Source: Bacteroidales bacterium
Lineage (GTDB): Bacteria; Bacteroidota; Bacteroidia; Bacteroidales; B18-G4
DNA length: 38,054 nucleotides
Direction: 5' to 3'
Assembly: GCA_018401355.1 (NCBI GenBank)
Contig: JAGYLD010000019.1
Span: forward strand, 1-38,054
Made by a program: the position numbers and the translations under genes. The stretch's first letter is position 1; every line of letters begins with the position of its first letter. The notes beneath the pieces are model-generated. The model worked only from the letters and a program-made list of their open reading frames with translations, searched no databases and was not told where the DNA came from. Of this stretch, positions 14,352 through 22,816 are shown one piece after another.

Positions 14352-16697
14352 CTATTTCTGTACTACGATCTTTTTAACATTTCGCAGGTTATCTTCATCC
14401 GTGAACCGTATATAATACAGTCCTTGTTCCCAATCGTTTACATTCAAGTCCAGGCAACCATTACCAACACTTGTATTAAAGACTTGTTTCCCGTTTATGT
14501 CGAAGACTACCACATCGAGTACTGTGGATCCTGGAGCGTTAACATCAATAAAAACATTATCAGTGGCCGGAACCGGGTAGGGTTCCGAAACATAAACTCC
14601 GGGGATCTCAGGGGTAATTCCAACACCACTGCTTTCAATAACTCCTACAGTTACATCGTCAAAATAAAAACCATCCTCATTCACATAGCCATCAGTTACG
14701 ATTGTAAATCTGAGAATAATTTCGTCTCCCAAAAATTCCTGAAGGTTTATTTCTTCTTCAGCCCATGATTCCTGAACTCCGTCATATAAAGGCTCTCCCT
14801 GCGCCTGATTGCTGTTGCCTGTTTTGGTATAATTTCCGGAAAGAGGAATCCAACTGCCTCCATTATTCCTGGAAGCTTTAACTTGCACATAGTCCCATCC
14901 GGCTTCTATATCCCATTTAGCCCAGAAATTCAACACGGCAAAAACAGCATTGCTTAAATCTATTTCCTCATCAAGTGTCACAGAACTATATGTATTGCTG
15001 CTATAATTCCCACCGGGCGAATCGGTAATAGAACTTGGGGAAGAATGATATGCGGTTGAAGTGATGTTCCAATTATTGGATGACCATTTTTGCATGGTAT
15101 TGCAATCATCCTCAAAAACAATCTGTTGTTGTCCAAATACCTTTATCAGGGTGTCAGAGTTTACAAAAGCTCCATTGTCGATGGCGAGGATAAATTTCAA
15201 TTCGGTACCATTCTCTATTCCAGCCTCCAGTTCATAAGCAATACTTCCGTTATCTTCTTCCAGTAAAGACAAACCGGAGAACTCAACATGTGCTCCAACA
15301 GAAGCTATCTCAGGAGATACAGCTGTGAGAGATACTGTAAAAACTGAAGTGTCACTCAGCCCTAACCTTTTTAGCATAAAATCAATGTTGCCATTGATGT
15401 TTTCGATTGTTAGGGGTGACAGATCTTCAACACTGGCATAATCTCCTGCAAAATGAGCTGCCAGAAAATTGGCAAGCATATTTTCCTGACAAAGGGGGAT
15501 GATCCTGCTTTGTGAGGGCCAGAAACCATCATTGCTGTTTCCCACTTCCGGGGTATAGGCAAAAATCAGGTCTTTCTCCTCCTGCTCCCCATACATCCAA
15601 TCATCTGAACCGCCATTGGTAGGGTAAATGGTGGTGCTTCCGGCACCATAGGTATATCCATTATCCTGGGTCATTAGCTGTGACCAGGCAAAAAAGATTT
15701 CATCATCAGGACATGGATCTTCTGTATATCCCCAAGGATAAAGTAATAAATTGCTATATGAATGGTAATTCATGGCAATCTTAAAGTCATTGTCAAAACA
15801 AAAATCACGCATGGTCTGCATGCATTGCTCAGAAAAAGCATAAGGGCCGCGATAAGTCTCATCCCATGGATCGGAAGATGATCCACTGTTATCATAACCC
15901 CATTTATAATCATAGTTCCTGTTTGGGTCCACTCCATATGATCCATTGCCATTATCCCTGCGGGTCTTTCTCCACATACCACCGCCAGAAGGGTTTGTTG
16001 AACGGTTGTATTCATAACCATCCACATTGATAATGGGAATAAAATACATTTCCCTGTTGTTGACCAGGTACTGGACTTCCTCATCCGTATCGTAATTCTC
16101 GAGCAGATAATACATGTAATAAAGAAGAAGTTGCATGCCTATTGGTTCCCTGGCATGATGCATGCCATCATAAAGGACCTCCGGCTCATCCTCATTCACG
16201 TCGGGATTATCTGAAATCTTAACCCAATATATCTCTCTGCCCTCAATAGTTGTCCCTGCCACAGCCTTTTGTGTAATCAGATTGGGATATAATGAAAACA
16301 TGTTATCCAGATGGTCGATCATTTCATCATTGGTACAAAAACCACCCATGCTCCCAAGCTCAAAATTTTCCGGAACAGGGTAGTCACCCGGACTTTGAAG
16401 AGATTTAATATCCATCTGGGTTTCACTTCTTTTCACATAAAATGAAGCCATATCATCTATGAGTATTTTAAAGCGGATGCCAAGATCCTCCATTTTTTTT
16501 AATTCAGAATCAGATAATTCAGCAATGAACACCCCATCTTTCAATGGAAATGCATCATCAACCGCAATCCCTTTTTCGAAAAGAAGGGTGAGGTCAGATA
16601 TATCAGCATAGAATTCAATCCTTGAATAATTCTCTTGCTGGGCAGATAGTCCGCTGATTAAAAGAAACAGAATAAATAGGAGTCCAAATTTTCTCAT
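14352..16697 (-). CDS. Secreted M14 zinc carboxypeptidase with type IX sorting domain
   Basis: 781 residues. Signal peptide 1-20; a propeptide-like region about 25-115; the M14 catalytic domain about 125-415 with zinc ligands H181 and E184 (HHAREP), H312 (YHSYS) and catalytic E384 (AYTPEVG), plus the substrate-binding region MWRKTRRDN. A jelly-roll domain (about 525-690, WDYVQVKASRNNGGSW, FYFDDVTV) follows, then a C-terminal sorting domain (about 705-781: YPVPATDNVFIDV, VFDINGKQVF, GLYYIRF, KKIVVQK). The last domain marks it as cargo of the type IX system, to be released or held on the cell surface. It cleaves C-terminal residues from peptides. It lies 71 bases after gldD on the same strand, possibly as its own unit. 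Confidence 0.92.
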   Translation of the reverse strand: MRKFGLLFILFLLISGLSAQQENYSRIEFYADISDLTLLFEKGIAVDDAFPLKDGVFIAELSDSELKKMEDLGIRFKILIDDMASFYVKRSETQMDIKSLQSPGDYPVPENFELGSMGGFCTNDEMIDHLDNMFSLYPNLITQKAVAGTTIEGREIYWVKISDNPDVNEDEPEVLYDGMHHAREPIGMQLLLYYMYYLLENYDTDEEVQYLVNNREMYFIPIINVDGYEYNRSTNPSGGGMWRKTRRDNGNGSYGVDPNRNYDYKWGYDNSGSSSDPWDETYRGPYAFSEQCMQTMRDFCFDNDFKIAMNYHSYSNLLLYPWGYTEDPCPDDEIFFAWSQLMTQDNGYTYGAGSTTIYPTNGGSDDWMYGEQEEKDLIFAYTPEVGNSNDGFWPSQSRIIPLCQENMLANFLAAHFAGDYASVEDLSPLTIENINGNIDFMLKRLGLSDTSVFTVSLTAVSPEIASVGAHVEFSGLSLLEEDNGSIAYELEAGIENGTELKFILAIDNGAFVNSDTLIKVFGQQQIVFEDDCNTMQKWSSNNWNITSTAYHSSPSSITDSPGGNYSSNTYSSVTLDEEIDLSNAVFAVLNFWAKWDIEAGWDYVQVKASRNNGGSWIPLSGNYTKTGNSNQAQGEPLYDGVQESWAEEEINLQEFLGDEIILRFTIVTDGYVNEDGFYFDDVTVGVIESSGVGITPEIPGVYVSEPYPVPATDNVFIDVNAPGSTVLDVVVFDINGKQVFNTSVGNGCLDLNVNDWEQGLYYIRFTDEDNLRNVKKIVVQK

Positions 16698-16768
16698 TGT
16701 AGTTAAATTAAAGTTTTTGTTTATAAACGGGGTGCATATTCAGACACTGCATCAATTGGTTTGGTTGC

Positions 16769-17371
16769 TTATTGCTTTAAGTTTTCAGTCCATTGGAATG
16801 AATTAATCAAATGATTGATATCCTTTTTGAGGAAATCGATAACGGGTCTTAAGGAGTCATTGTTTGGCCTTACATTAAAATACAATGCACCTCTGACAAA
16901 ATGTCTGCTGCTGTCTGTTATAAAAAACTGGAAAGGTGATGCAGCATTCCCTCCATGAATTTCATAAAACAAACCGAACATCCTTCTTTGCCTGTCAATA
17001 ATCAAGCTATCTTCAATACTATTGGCCTTGGGAATATGCTTTAACACAAATCTTCTTGAATCCTCCAGGTAATCAACCAGGTTTCCATCTTTAACTTCTT
17101 TGTAACTTAAATGCAGTTTACCTTTAAATTCAGGAAAGCTGACATTAATCCAATAAGGCTCTCCGGGTGAATACGGGTCATTGGTAATGATGGCATATTC
17201 AGGAAACTCGAACTGGTAGGGGAAAGATGAATCAAATGTTTGATAATGATGTTCCGGCAAAGCTATTCTGATATATCCCCTTGGTTTTGGGACCGGATCA
17301 TTACTGCAGGAAACAAATAAAATGAGTATAATAAAAAATAAGCTGCTACTACGCATCAGATGACTTATCAT
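16769..17371 (-). CDS. gldD: Gliding motility lipoprotein GldD
   Basis: 200 residues with a lipobox (FVSC; Cys22 from the first Met). The mature part opens with PVPKPRGYIRIALPEHHYQ, the hallmark GldD start, and continues with YWINVSFPEFKGKLHLSYK and the C-terminal RGALYFNVRPNNDSLRPVIDFLKKDI. GldD is an envelope lipoprotein needed for gliding and linked to the type IX system. The start is uncertain: Met1 (17371) overlaps gldE by 23 bases, Met6 (17356) by 8. The overlap with gldE implies coupled expression. Confidence 0.92.
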   Translation of the reverse strand: MISHLMRSSSLFFIILILFVSCSNDPVPKPRGYIRIALPEHHYQTFDSSFPYQFEFPEYAIITNDPYSPGEPYWINVSFPEFKGKLHLSYKEVKDGNLVDYLEDSRRFVLKHIPKANSIEDSLIIDRQRRMFGLFYEIHGGNAASPFQFFITDSSRHFVRGALYFNVRPNNDSLRPVIDFLKKDINHLINSFQWTENLKQ

Positions 17372-18782
17372 GCTTTATGTGTATTCTTATCTTCTTGATC
17401 CTTCTATCATCAGAAGCAAGTATTTTAAAATCAAAGTTCTTATAAGAGATAACTGTGTCTTTTGGTGGAATATTTCCTTCCAGCTCCAGAATTAATCCTG
17501 CGAGGGAATCCGATTCCCCCTTTACCTTATCAAAGATACCACCTTCAATATCGATGATCTTACAAAAATCGTTTATGGTAGTTTTCCCTTCGAAAATATA
17601 GTTATGATCATCAATCTTTTTAAACTCAATTTCATCTTCCATGGTATCGAATTCATCGCTGATCTCGCCAAATATTTCTTCAATAATATCTTCCAGTGTA
17701 ACGATACCACTTGTACCTCCATATTCATCAACAACAATTGCCATATGGATCTTTTTCTCCTGAAATTCCTGTAAAAGATCTTTGATTTTCTTGTTTTCCG
17801 GAATAAAAAAGGCATCTCTGATTAAATTTGGCCAGGAAAAATCACCTTTGACTTCAAGATGGGCAAGCAAATCTTTTACATAAAGAATGCCTTTGATTTT
17901 GTCAAAAGAATCACTGTAAACAGGGATCCTTGAATATCCCGAATCAATTATAACTTTCAGCATTTCACTGAATGGCATTTCAACTTCAACGGCAACGACA
18001 TCTACCCGTGATTTCATGATCTCTTTCACATCGATGTCGCCAAATTTAACTATGCCTTTAAGAATTTTTCTTTCTTCAACAGGAGTGGATTCATTCGAAG
18101 TGATCTCTATGGCATCTGAAAGATCACTTATAGACAAATTTGATTTTTTCTTAGCCAGTCTTTTATCAATAACCGATGTTGACCTCACAAGGATGGAACT
18201 TATCGGATAAAACAGTTTTATGAGAAAATTCAGAGCAGGAGCCATGAAAAGGGCAAACTTTATATTATGTCTTGTAGCATACATTTTGGGAATAATTTCT
18301 CCAAAAAGCAATATCAGGGCAGAAACCAAGATTGCCAGCATAATAAACTCCATCAACGGGGTAAGGTTAAAAAGTTGCTGGGTGACATAGGTAGACAAAA
18401 TCACAATGGCCACATTTAAAAAGTTATTGGATATCAGGATGGTAGCTAATAATCGTTTGGGTCTCTCCAGCAAGTTCATGGTTCTTTGACCGGATTTGGA
18501 GGTGATGTTTCTCAAGCCCTGAATTTGTAGTGGATTGAGAGAAAAAAAGGCAATTTCTGAACCTGAAACAAGGGCAGAACAAATCAATAAAATCAGGATC
18601 AAAGCAAATCCCAGGATGATGGATAATGTAAATTCATTTATAACAGCAGCAACAATAAAACCTGCTGTGTTGAAAATAAATAACGCGCTGTCAATATCTT
18701 CCAAAGAAAATAATATTTGGTTTGCAGCTGCAAATGTAATAAATCCCTGAAACTTTTCTCCTGGATTAAACATTGGCAACAT
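17349..18782 (-). CDS. gldE: Gliding motility-associated protein GldE (CorC/CNNM-like)
   Basis: 477 residues. An N-terminal CNNM/DUF21 membrane domain (about 45-200; SGSEIAFFSLNPLQ, GEIIPKMYATRHN) is followed by two CBS repeats (about 250-370; GDIDVKEIMKSRVDVVAVEVEMPFSEML, IHMAIVVDEYGGTSGIVTLEDIIEEIFGEI) and a CorC_HlyC domain (about 385-470). This is the CorC/HlyC family, whose members act in Mg2+/Co2+ efflux; the version beside gldD is called GldE. The gene overlaps gldD and sits after ssb, the gene order mutY-ssb-gldE-gldD that is widely kept in Bacteroidetes. An inverted repeat lies just upstream (18812-18851). The exact start could be Met1 or Met4. Confidence 0.93.
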   Translation of the reverse strand: MLPMFNPGEKFQGFITFAAANQILFSLEDIDSALFIFNTAGFIVAAVINEFTLSIILGFALILILLICSALVSGSEIAFFSLNPLQIQGLRNITSKSGQRTMNLLERPKRLLATILISNNFLNVAIVILSTYVTQQLFNLTPLMEFIMLAILVSALILLFGEIIPKMYATRHNIKFALFMAPALNFLIKLFYPISSILVRSTSVIDKRLAKKKSNLSISDLSDAIEITSNESTPVEERKILKGIVKFGDIDVKEIMKSRVDVVAVEVEMPFSEMLKVIIDSGYSRIPVYSDSFDKIKGILYVKDLLAHLEVKGDFSWPNLIRDAFFIPENKKIKDLLQEFQEKKIHMAIVVDEYGGTSGIVTLEDIIEEIFGEISDEFDTMEDEIEFKKIDDHNYIFEGKTTINDFCKIIDIEGGIFDKVKGESDSLAGLILELEGNIPPKDTVISYKNFDFKILASDDRRIKKIRIHIKHDKSSDA

Positions 18783-18811
18783 TAATATTTCTTTAAAAAT
18801 CCTCCATAGTA

Positions 18812-18851
18812 AGATACCTGCATTTTTCCTTTAAGACAAATACAGGTATCT
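18812..18851. repeat. Inverted repeat between ssb and gldE
   Basis: AGATACCTG (18812-18820) and CAGGTATCT (18843-18851) are perfect 9-base inverted arms with a 22-base spacer, 30 bases upstream of the gldE ATG. No T-run follows the arm on the minus strand. It may be an operator or an attenuator-like stem in the transcript. Confidence 0.5.
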
Positions 18852-18924
18852 GCTTTGATCCTTTCAATAAAACTCAGAAATGATATAAGGTTCGCTTCGC
18901 TTCTGAGGAAACCAGATTCATTCG

Positions 18925-19344
18925 TTAAAATGGAAGGTCATCATCTGGAGCGGGTTCCGGTGCCTCAGTTTCTGGTTGAGGTTTTGGATCATTGGATGAT
19001 GCAGAGCCATTCTGGCGACTACCCAACATGGTCATATTATCGGCAAGGATTTCGGTTATATACCTTTTGTTTCCGTCCTTGTCATCCCATGACCTGGTCC
19101 TGATCTTACCTTCAATATACACCTGATTTCCCTTCTTGAGATAGGTATCTGCAACTTCAGCCAATCCGCGCCATAATACGATATTATGCCATTCTGTATT
19201 CTCAACCCTCTCACCGTTCCTGTTCTTGTACGATTCTGTAGTAGCCAGGGAAAAATTGGCCACCTTTACACCACTGTCCAGGGTCCTGACCTCCGGGTCT
19301 TTACCCAAATTCCCGATTAAAATAACTTTGTTTACTCCAGCCAT
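18925..19344 (-). CDS. ssb: Single-stranded DNA-binding protein
   Basis: 139 residues. An OB-fold domain fills about 1-108 ([71 protein letters not shown]), followed by a low-complexity Pro/Glu linker and the acidic tip DDDLPF that docks replication and repair partners. It protects single-stranded DNA as a tetramer. A perfect -7 box sits 33 bases upstream, so it has its own promoter within the mutY-ssb-gldE-gldD cluster. Confidence 0.97.
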   Translation of the reverse strand: MAGVNKVILIGNLGKDPEVRTLDSGVKVANFSLATTESYKNRNGERVENTEWHNIVLWRGLAEVADTYLKKGNQVYIEGKIRTRSWDDKDGNKRYITEILADNMTMLGSRQNGSASSNDPKPQPETEAPEPAPDDDLPF

Positions 19345-19377
19345 AATTATTCAATTTAAATATTCAACCATCAATTA

Positions 19378-19385
19378 CAAAAGTA
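19378..19385 (-). promoter_or_regulatory. -7 promoter element of ssb
   Basis: TACTTTTG on the minus strand matches TAnnTTTG, 33 bases before the ATG. Confidence 0.6.
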
Positions 19386-19460
19386 TGCATTTTCATTTGC
19401 GAAAAAGCATCACATTTATTGCTTTAATGGTTAGTACCTTTTTAAACCGTTTATTCCCCT

Positions 19461-20543
19461 CTAAACAAATTTTTTTTCGAATTTTTCAACAAAAACTTTT
19501 AAATAACGGTCTGTAAGCCTTGGAAAGGGATAGGAAAATAATTTTTTATAATCAACCTTAAATCCCTCATAAAACTCTTCATCTGCGCTTTCCAACAACA
19601 GCATCTGAAATCTGGCTTTTATTATCCTGTGGGTAAGGATGTGAGATATCATCTTACTTGTATATTGTTCAAGTATATCATCAGGCCTGATAAATCCTTT
19701 GTTTCTGCTGAAAAATTCTTCAATGGGGTTCTGTAATAATGATTTTGTTTCTATCAAAGGAAACTGATACAGCCCTTTCCAAATATCTTCACCTGATCTC
19801 TTTTCTAAAAATGTAAACCATTTATTGTCTTCCCTTACCAGGATGATAAAATATTCAAAATACCTTATTTTTTTTGCTTGCTTTTTTGTCTTCACGGGGA
19901 TCTGTTTTATCCTTCCTGTATGGTACGCATTGCAATGCACATTAAGCGGGCATATAATGCATCGGGGATTGGAGGGTGTACAAATCAATGCCCCAAGCTC
20001 CATCAAAGCCTGGTTAAAATCTCCCGGAAGCTTTTTGTCTATTTTCTCTTCCAGCAAATTCAGAATATATTTTTTGGTTGATGCAGAATCAATGGGATCT
20101 GTAATTCCTTCCAATCTTGAAATAACCCTTAACACATTTCCATCCACAACAGGATAAGGCAGATTAAATGCAATAGAGGCAATTGCTGCAGCAGTATAAT
20201 CGCCAATTCCTTTTAAATTTCTTATATCGCAGTAATTTTCAGGAAAATGTCCACTGTGCTTATTTTCAATTTCCCTTGCAGACAACAGCATATTTCTGGC
20301 CCTGGAATAATATCCAAGTCCCTGCCAGGTTTTAAGAACCTCATCTTCTGCAGCATTTGCCAAAGCGTTAACATCAGGATACCTATTTATAATCCTTATG
20401 TAATATTCCATTCCCTGATCAACACGAGTCTGTTGAAGAATGATTTCAGAGACCCAGATTTTATATGGATCAGATGTCCTTCGCCAGGGAAGGTCTCTTT
20501 TATTTTTATGGTACCACCGGATTAAATTTTTAAAAACGTCCAT
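19461..20543 (-). CDS. mutY: Adenine DNA glycosylase MutY
   Basis: 360 residues. It removes adenine mispaired with 8-oxoguanine. The helix-hairpin-helix region is LKGIGDYTAAAIASIAF, followed by VVDGNVLRVISRLEGI with the catalytic Asp. The catalytic Glu region is SEIILQQTRVDQG (about 32-44). The iron-sulfur cluster is supplied by CTPSNPRCIICPLNVHC (C-x6-C-x2-C-x5-C). The C-terminal NUDIX-like part (about 225-360) recognises oxoG. The start is supported by a -7 box 10 bases upstream. It is divergent from HU, as in many Bacteroidetes. Confidence 0.96.
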   Translation of the reverse strand: MDVFKNLIRWYHKNKRDLPWRRTSDPYKIWVSEIILQQTRVDQGMEYYIRIINRYPDVNALANAAEDEVLKTWQGLGYYSRARNMLLSAREIENKHSGHFPENYCDIRNLKGIGDYTAAAIASIAFNLPYPVVDGNVLRVISRLEGITDPIDSASTKKYILNLLEEKIDKKLPGDFNQALMELGALICTPSNPRCIICPLNVHCNAYHTGRIKQIPVKTKKQAKKIRYFEYFIILVREDNKWFTFLEKRSGEDIWKGLYQFPLIETKSLLQNPIEEFFSRNKGFIRPDDILEQYTSKMISHILTHRIIKARFQMLLLESADEEFYEGFKVDYKKLFSYPFPRLTDRYLKVFVEKFEKKFV

Positions 20544-20553
20544 TAAGATTAAA

Positions 20554-20561
20554 CAAATTTA
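20554..20561 (-). promoter_or_regulatory. -7 promoter element of mutY
   Basis: TAAATTTG on the minus strand matches TAnnTTTG and ends 10 bases before the mutY ATG, implying a very short leader. Confidence 0.5.
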
Positions 20562-20602
20562 TTTTGAGTTTATTACACCTAAAAAAATTACGATTTAAGG
20601 TG

Positions 20603-20628
20603 TTGGAAATAAAAAATTTTTATCTTTG
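20603..20628 (+). promoter_or_regulatory. Promoter of the HU gene
   Basis: TATCTTTG at 20621-20628 is a perfect -7 box; TTG at 20603-20605 is a possible -33 with a short 15-base spacer. The leader would be about 42 bases and A/T-rich, which fits a highly expressed Bacteroidetes gene. Confidence 0.65.
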
Positions 20629-20676
20629 CAGCCCATCAAGCTGAAACTTAATTGTATTAAATAAAAAATATTTATC

Positions 20677-20961
20677 ATGACTAAAGCAGAAATTGTAGCA
20701 GAAATAGCTAACAAAACAGGAATCGAAAAAGTTGCAGTTCAGGCAACCGTCGAAGCTTTTATGGATATCGTCAAAGGATCATTGGTCGATGGCGAAAACG
20801 TATACTTGAGGGGATTTGGCAGTTTCACAATTAAGAAAAGAGCTCAAAAAACCGGAAGGAACATTTCTAAAAACACAACCATAATTATTCCTGCTCACAA
20901 TATTCCAGCTTTTAAACCTGCAAAATCATTTGTAAGCGAGGTTAAAAAGAACGTTAAGTAA
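20677..20961 (+). CDS. HU-family nucleoid DNA-binding protein
   Basis: 94 residues. It starts MTKAEIVAEIANKTGIEKVAVQATVEAFMDIVK (helices 1-2), with the conserved GENVYLRGFGSFTIKKR strand region and the DNA-gripping arm GRNISKNTTIIIPAHNIPAFKPAKSF. HU dimers bend and compact DNA. This HU copy next to mutY, the small mS38-like gene and RNase G is a conserved Bacteroidetes arrangement. It is 22 bases upstream of the 29-residue gene and probably shares its transcript, ended by the hairpin at 21080. Confidence 0.96.
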   Translation: MTKAEIVAEIANKTGIEKVAVQATVEAFMDIVKGSLVDGENVYLRGFGSFTIKKRAQKTGRNISKNTTIIIPAHNIPAFKPAKSFVSEVKKNVK

Positions 20962-20983
20962 GCAATCGTAAAATAGTTGTACT

Positions 20984-21073
20984 ATGCCAAGCGGGAAAAA
21001 AAGAAAAAGACACAAGATGGCGACGCATAAGCGTAAAAAACGCCTGAGGAAAAACAGACACAAGAAGAAATAA
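20984..21073 (+). CDS. 29-residue AURKAIP1/COX24 (mS38/bS22-like) small ribosomal protein
   Basis: An ATG frame of 29 codons too short for normal gene calls. It codes for MPSGKKRKRHKMATHKRKKR plus a tail RLRKNRHKKK-like, more than half Lys and Arg. The pattern KRKRHKMATHKRKKRLRKN fits the short domain shared by mitochondrial mS38 (AURKAIP1, yeast COX24) and bacterial bS22-type proteins, which thread into the small ribosomal subunit near the decoding helix. The place between HU and the terminator at 21080 means it rides on the strong HU transcript. The family likeness is from pattern; binding to the ribosome is inferred. Confidence 0.82.
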   Translation: MPSGKKRKRHKMATHKRKKRLRKNRHKKK

Positions 21074-21079
21074 TACTAA

Positions 21080-21115
21080 TTGCATGATACCTCAGGGTAT
21101 TATGCAATTATTTTT
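21080..21115 (+). terminator. Terminator of the HU / small protein transcript
   Basis: TTGCATGATACC (21080-21091) and GGTATTATGCAA (21096-21107) form a 12-base stem with one G-T pair and a TCAG loop, followed by TTATTTTT. Six bases after the small gene's stop. Confidence 0.88.
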
Positions 21116-21203
21116 CTTTCCCTTTCAGCTTTCTATCCAACATATAGCATTCAAAGCTACAGCCTGAACATTGCTTTAGCGGTCTTTTCAAATTAAACAC
21201 ACC

Positions 21204-22754
21204 GTGAATAAAGAACTTATTATCGATGCTGGGCCCAATGAGGTCAATATGGCTTTGCTGGAAGAGAAAACGCTCGTTGAACTGCATAAAGATGATTACA
21301 AAAATCACTATTCTGTTGGTGATATTTTCCTGGGTAAAGTAAAGAAGATCATGCCCGGGCTCAATGCTGCATTCATCGATGTTGGATATGAGCGTGATGC
21401 CTTTCTGCATTATCTGGACCTCGGCCCTCAGGTCCGTTCATTGAACAAATTAGCAAAAATGTCTTCGTCAGGGAAACCTCCTTTCCCCAACATCAGCACA
21501 TTCAACCGCGAAAGAGATATTGAGAAAACAGGCAAGATAACTCAAGTATTGAAGTCGAATCAACCTGTAATCGTTCAGGTTGTGAAAGAACCCATTTCAA
21601 CAAAAGGGCCAAGACTTTCTTCGGAGTTATCATTTGCAGGCAGGTACCTTATTCTGGTGCCGTTTTCCAATCGTATCTCCATATCCCAAAAGATCAAAAG
21701 CCATGAAGAAAGGAATCGGTTGAAGCGCCTTATACAAAGTATAAAGCCAAACAATTTCGGAGTCATTATCAGGACAGTTGCAGAGAATAAAAAAGTAGCT
21801 GAGCTTGATGCCGATATGAAGAATCTTATTCATCGCTGGGACTCCTCCATAAAGAAATTACGCAATGCAAAACCTCCTCAAAAAATTGCCAGCGAGCTTG
21901 ACAGAACCACTGCTCTTTTAAGGGACGTGCTGAATGATACATTCAGTTCTATTGTAGTTAATGATCCGGTTTTGTATGATGAAGTAAGGACCTTTATCAG
22001 TAAAATAGCACCGGAAAAAACCGAAATTGTAAAAATATACAAAGGAAAAGCGCCTGTTTACGAGCATTTTGGGATAAATAAACAAATCAAGAGTCTGTTT
22101 GGTAAGACCGTTACCATAAAAAGTGGTGTTTATCTGATCATCGAACATACAGAGGCACTTCATGTTATTGATGTAAACTCAGGCCATCGGGTTAACAAGG
22201 AGATCTCTCAGGAAGCCAATGCTTTACAAGTCAATATGGAGTCAGCAGAAGAAATTGCCAGGCAATTAAGACTCAGGGATATGGGTGGTATTATTGTTAT
22301 TGATTTCATCGACATGGTAGAAGGCAAAAACAGAAGAGCCCTGTATCAGAAGCTAAAAGATGAAATGGAAAAGGACAGGGCAAAACACACCATTCTCCCA
22401 CCCAGTAAATTTGGTCTTGTTCAGATAACCCGGCAAAGGGTCCGTCCGGAAATGAATGTTGAAATACTTGAACAATGTCCGGTATGTGGAGGAACAGGCA
22501 AAATAAAACCAAGCATCATACTCACGGATGAAATTGAAAACAATATTTTCTATCTGCTCAACGAGCAAAACGAAAAATACATCCGCATTGAAATGCATCC
22601 ATATCTATATGCCTTCCTGACGAAAGGATGGTATTCAAGGCAATGGAAATGGTATTTCAAGTTTAAGAAATGGATACACATTAGCCAGAACAATAATTAC
22701 CATTTCCTGGAATATCATTTTTTCAACAGGAACAATGATGAATTAAAGATGTGA
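21204..22754 (+). CDS. rng: Ribonuclease G (Rne/Rng family)
   Basis: 516 residues from a GTG start that gives the standard Bacteroidetes N-terminus MNKELIIDAGPNEVNMALLEE. The S1 domain (about 35-130) begins VGDIFLGKVKKIMPGLNAAFIDVGYERDAFLHY. Catalytic aspartates are D323 (IDVNSGH) and D367 (VIDFIDM), spaced as in E. coli RNase G. The zinc-link CPVCGGTGK has C425 and C428, for dimer contacts. It is an endonuclease that cuts single-stranded A/U-rich RNA in rRNA maturation and mRNA decay. No long C-terminal scaffold is present, so it is RNase G rather than RNase E. It follows the HU terminator by 90 bases. Confidence 0.95.
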   Translation: MNKELIIDAGPNEVNMALLEEKTLVELHKDDYKNHYSVGDIFLGKVKKIMPGLNAAFIDVGYERDAFLHYLDLGPQVRSLNKLAKMSSSGKPPFPNISTFNRERDIEKTGKITQVLKSNQPVIVQVVKEPISTKGPRLSSELSFAGRYLILVPFSNRISISQKIKSHEERNRLKRLIQSIKPNNFGVIIRTVAENKKVAELDADMKNLIHRWDSSIKKLRNAKPPQKIASELDRTTALLRDVLNDTFSSIVVNDPVLYDEVRTFISKIAPEKTEIVKIYKGKAPVYEHFGINKQIKSLFGKTVTIKSGVYLIIEHTEALHVIDVNSGHRVNKEISQEANALQVNMESAEEIARQLRLRDMGGIIVIDFIDMVEGKNRRALYQKLKDEMEKDRAKHTILPPSKFGLVQITRQRVRPEMNVEILEQCPVCGGTGKIKPSIILTDEIENNIFYLLNEQNEKYIRIEMHPYLYAFLTKGWYSRQWKWYFKFKKWIHISQNNNYHFLEYHFFNRNNDELKM

Positions 22755-22805
22755 TCCTTACTTTCAAAAGTAAAATGACTACATTATCATAATTCAATTA
22801 TTTGT

Positions 22806-22813
22806 ATTTTCGC
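22806..22813 (+). promoter_or_regulatory. Possible -7 element directly before trpS
   Basis: TATTTTCG has one mismatch to TAnnTTTG and ends only 3 bases before the trpS ATG, which would make the transcript leaderless. Tentative. Confidence 0.3.
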
Positions 22814-22816
22814 GCC

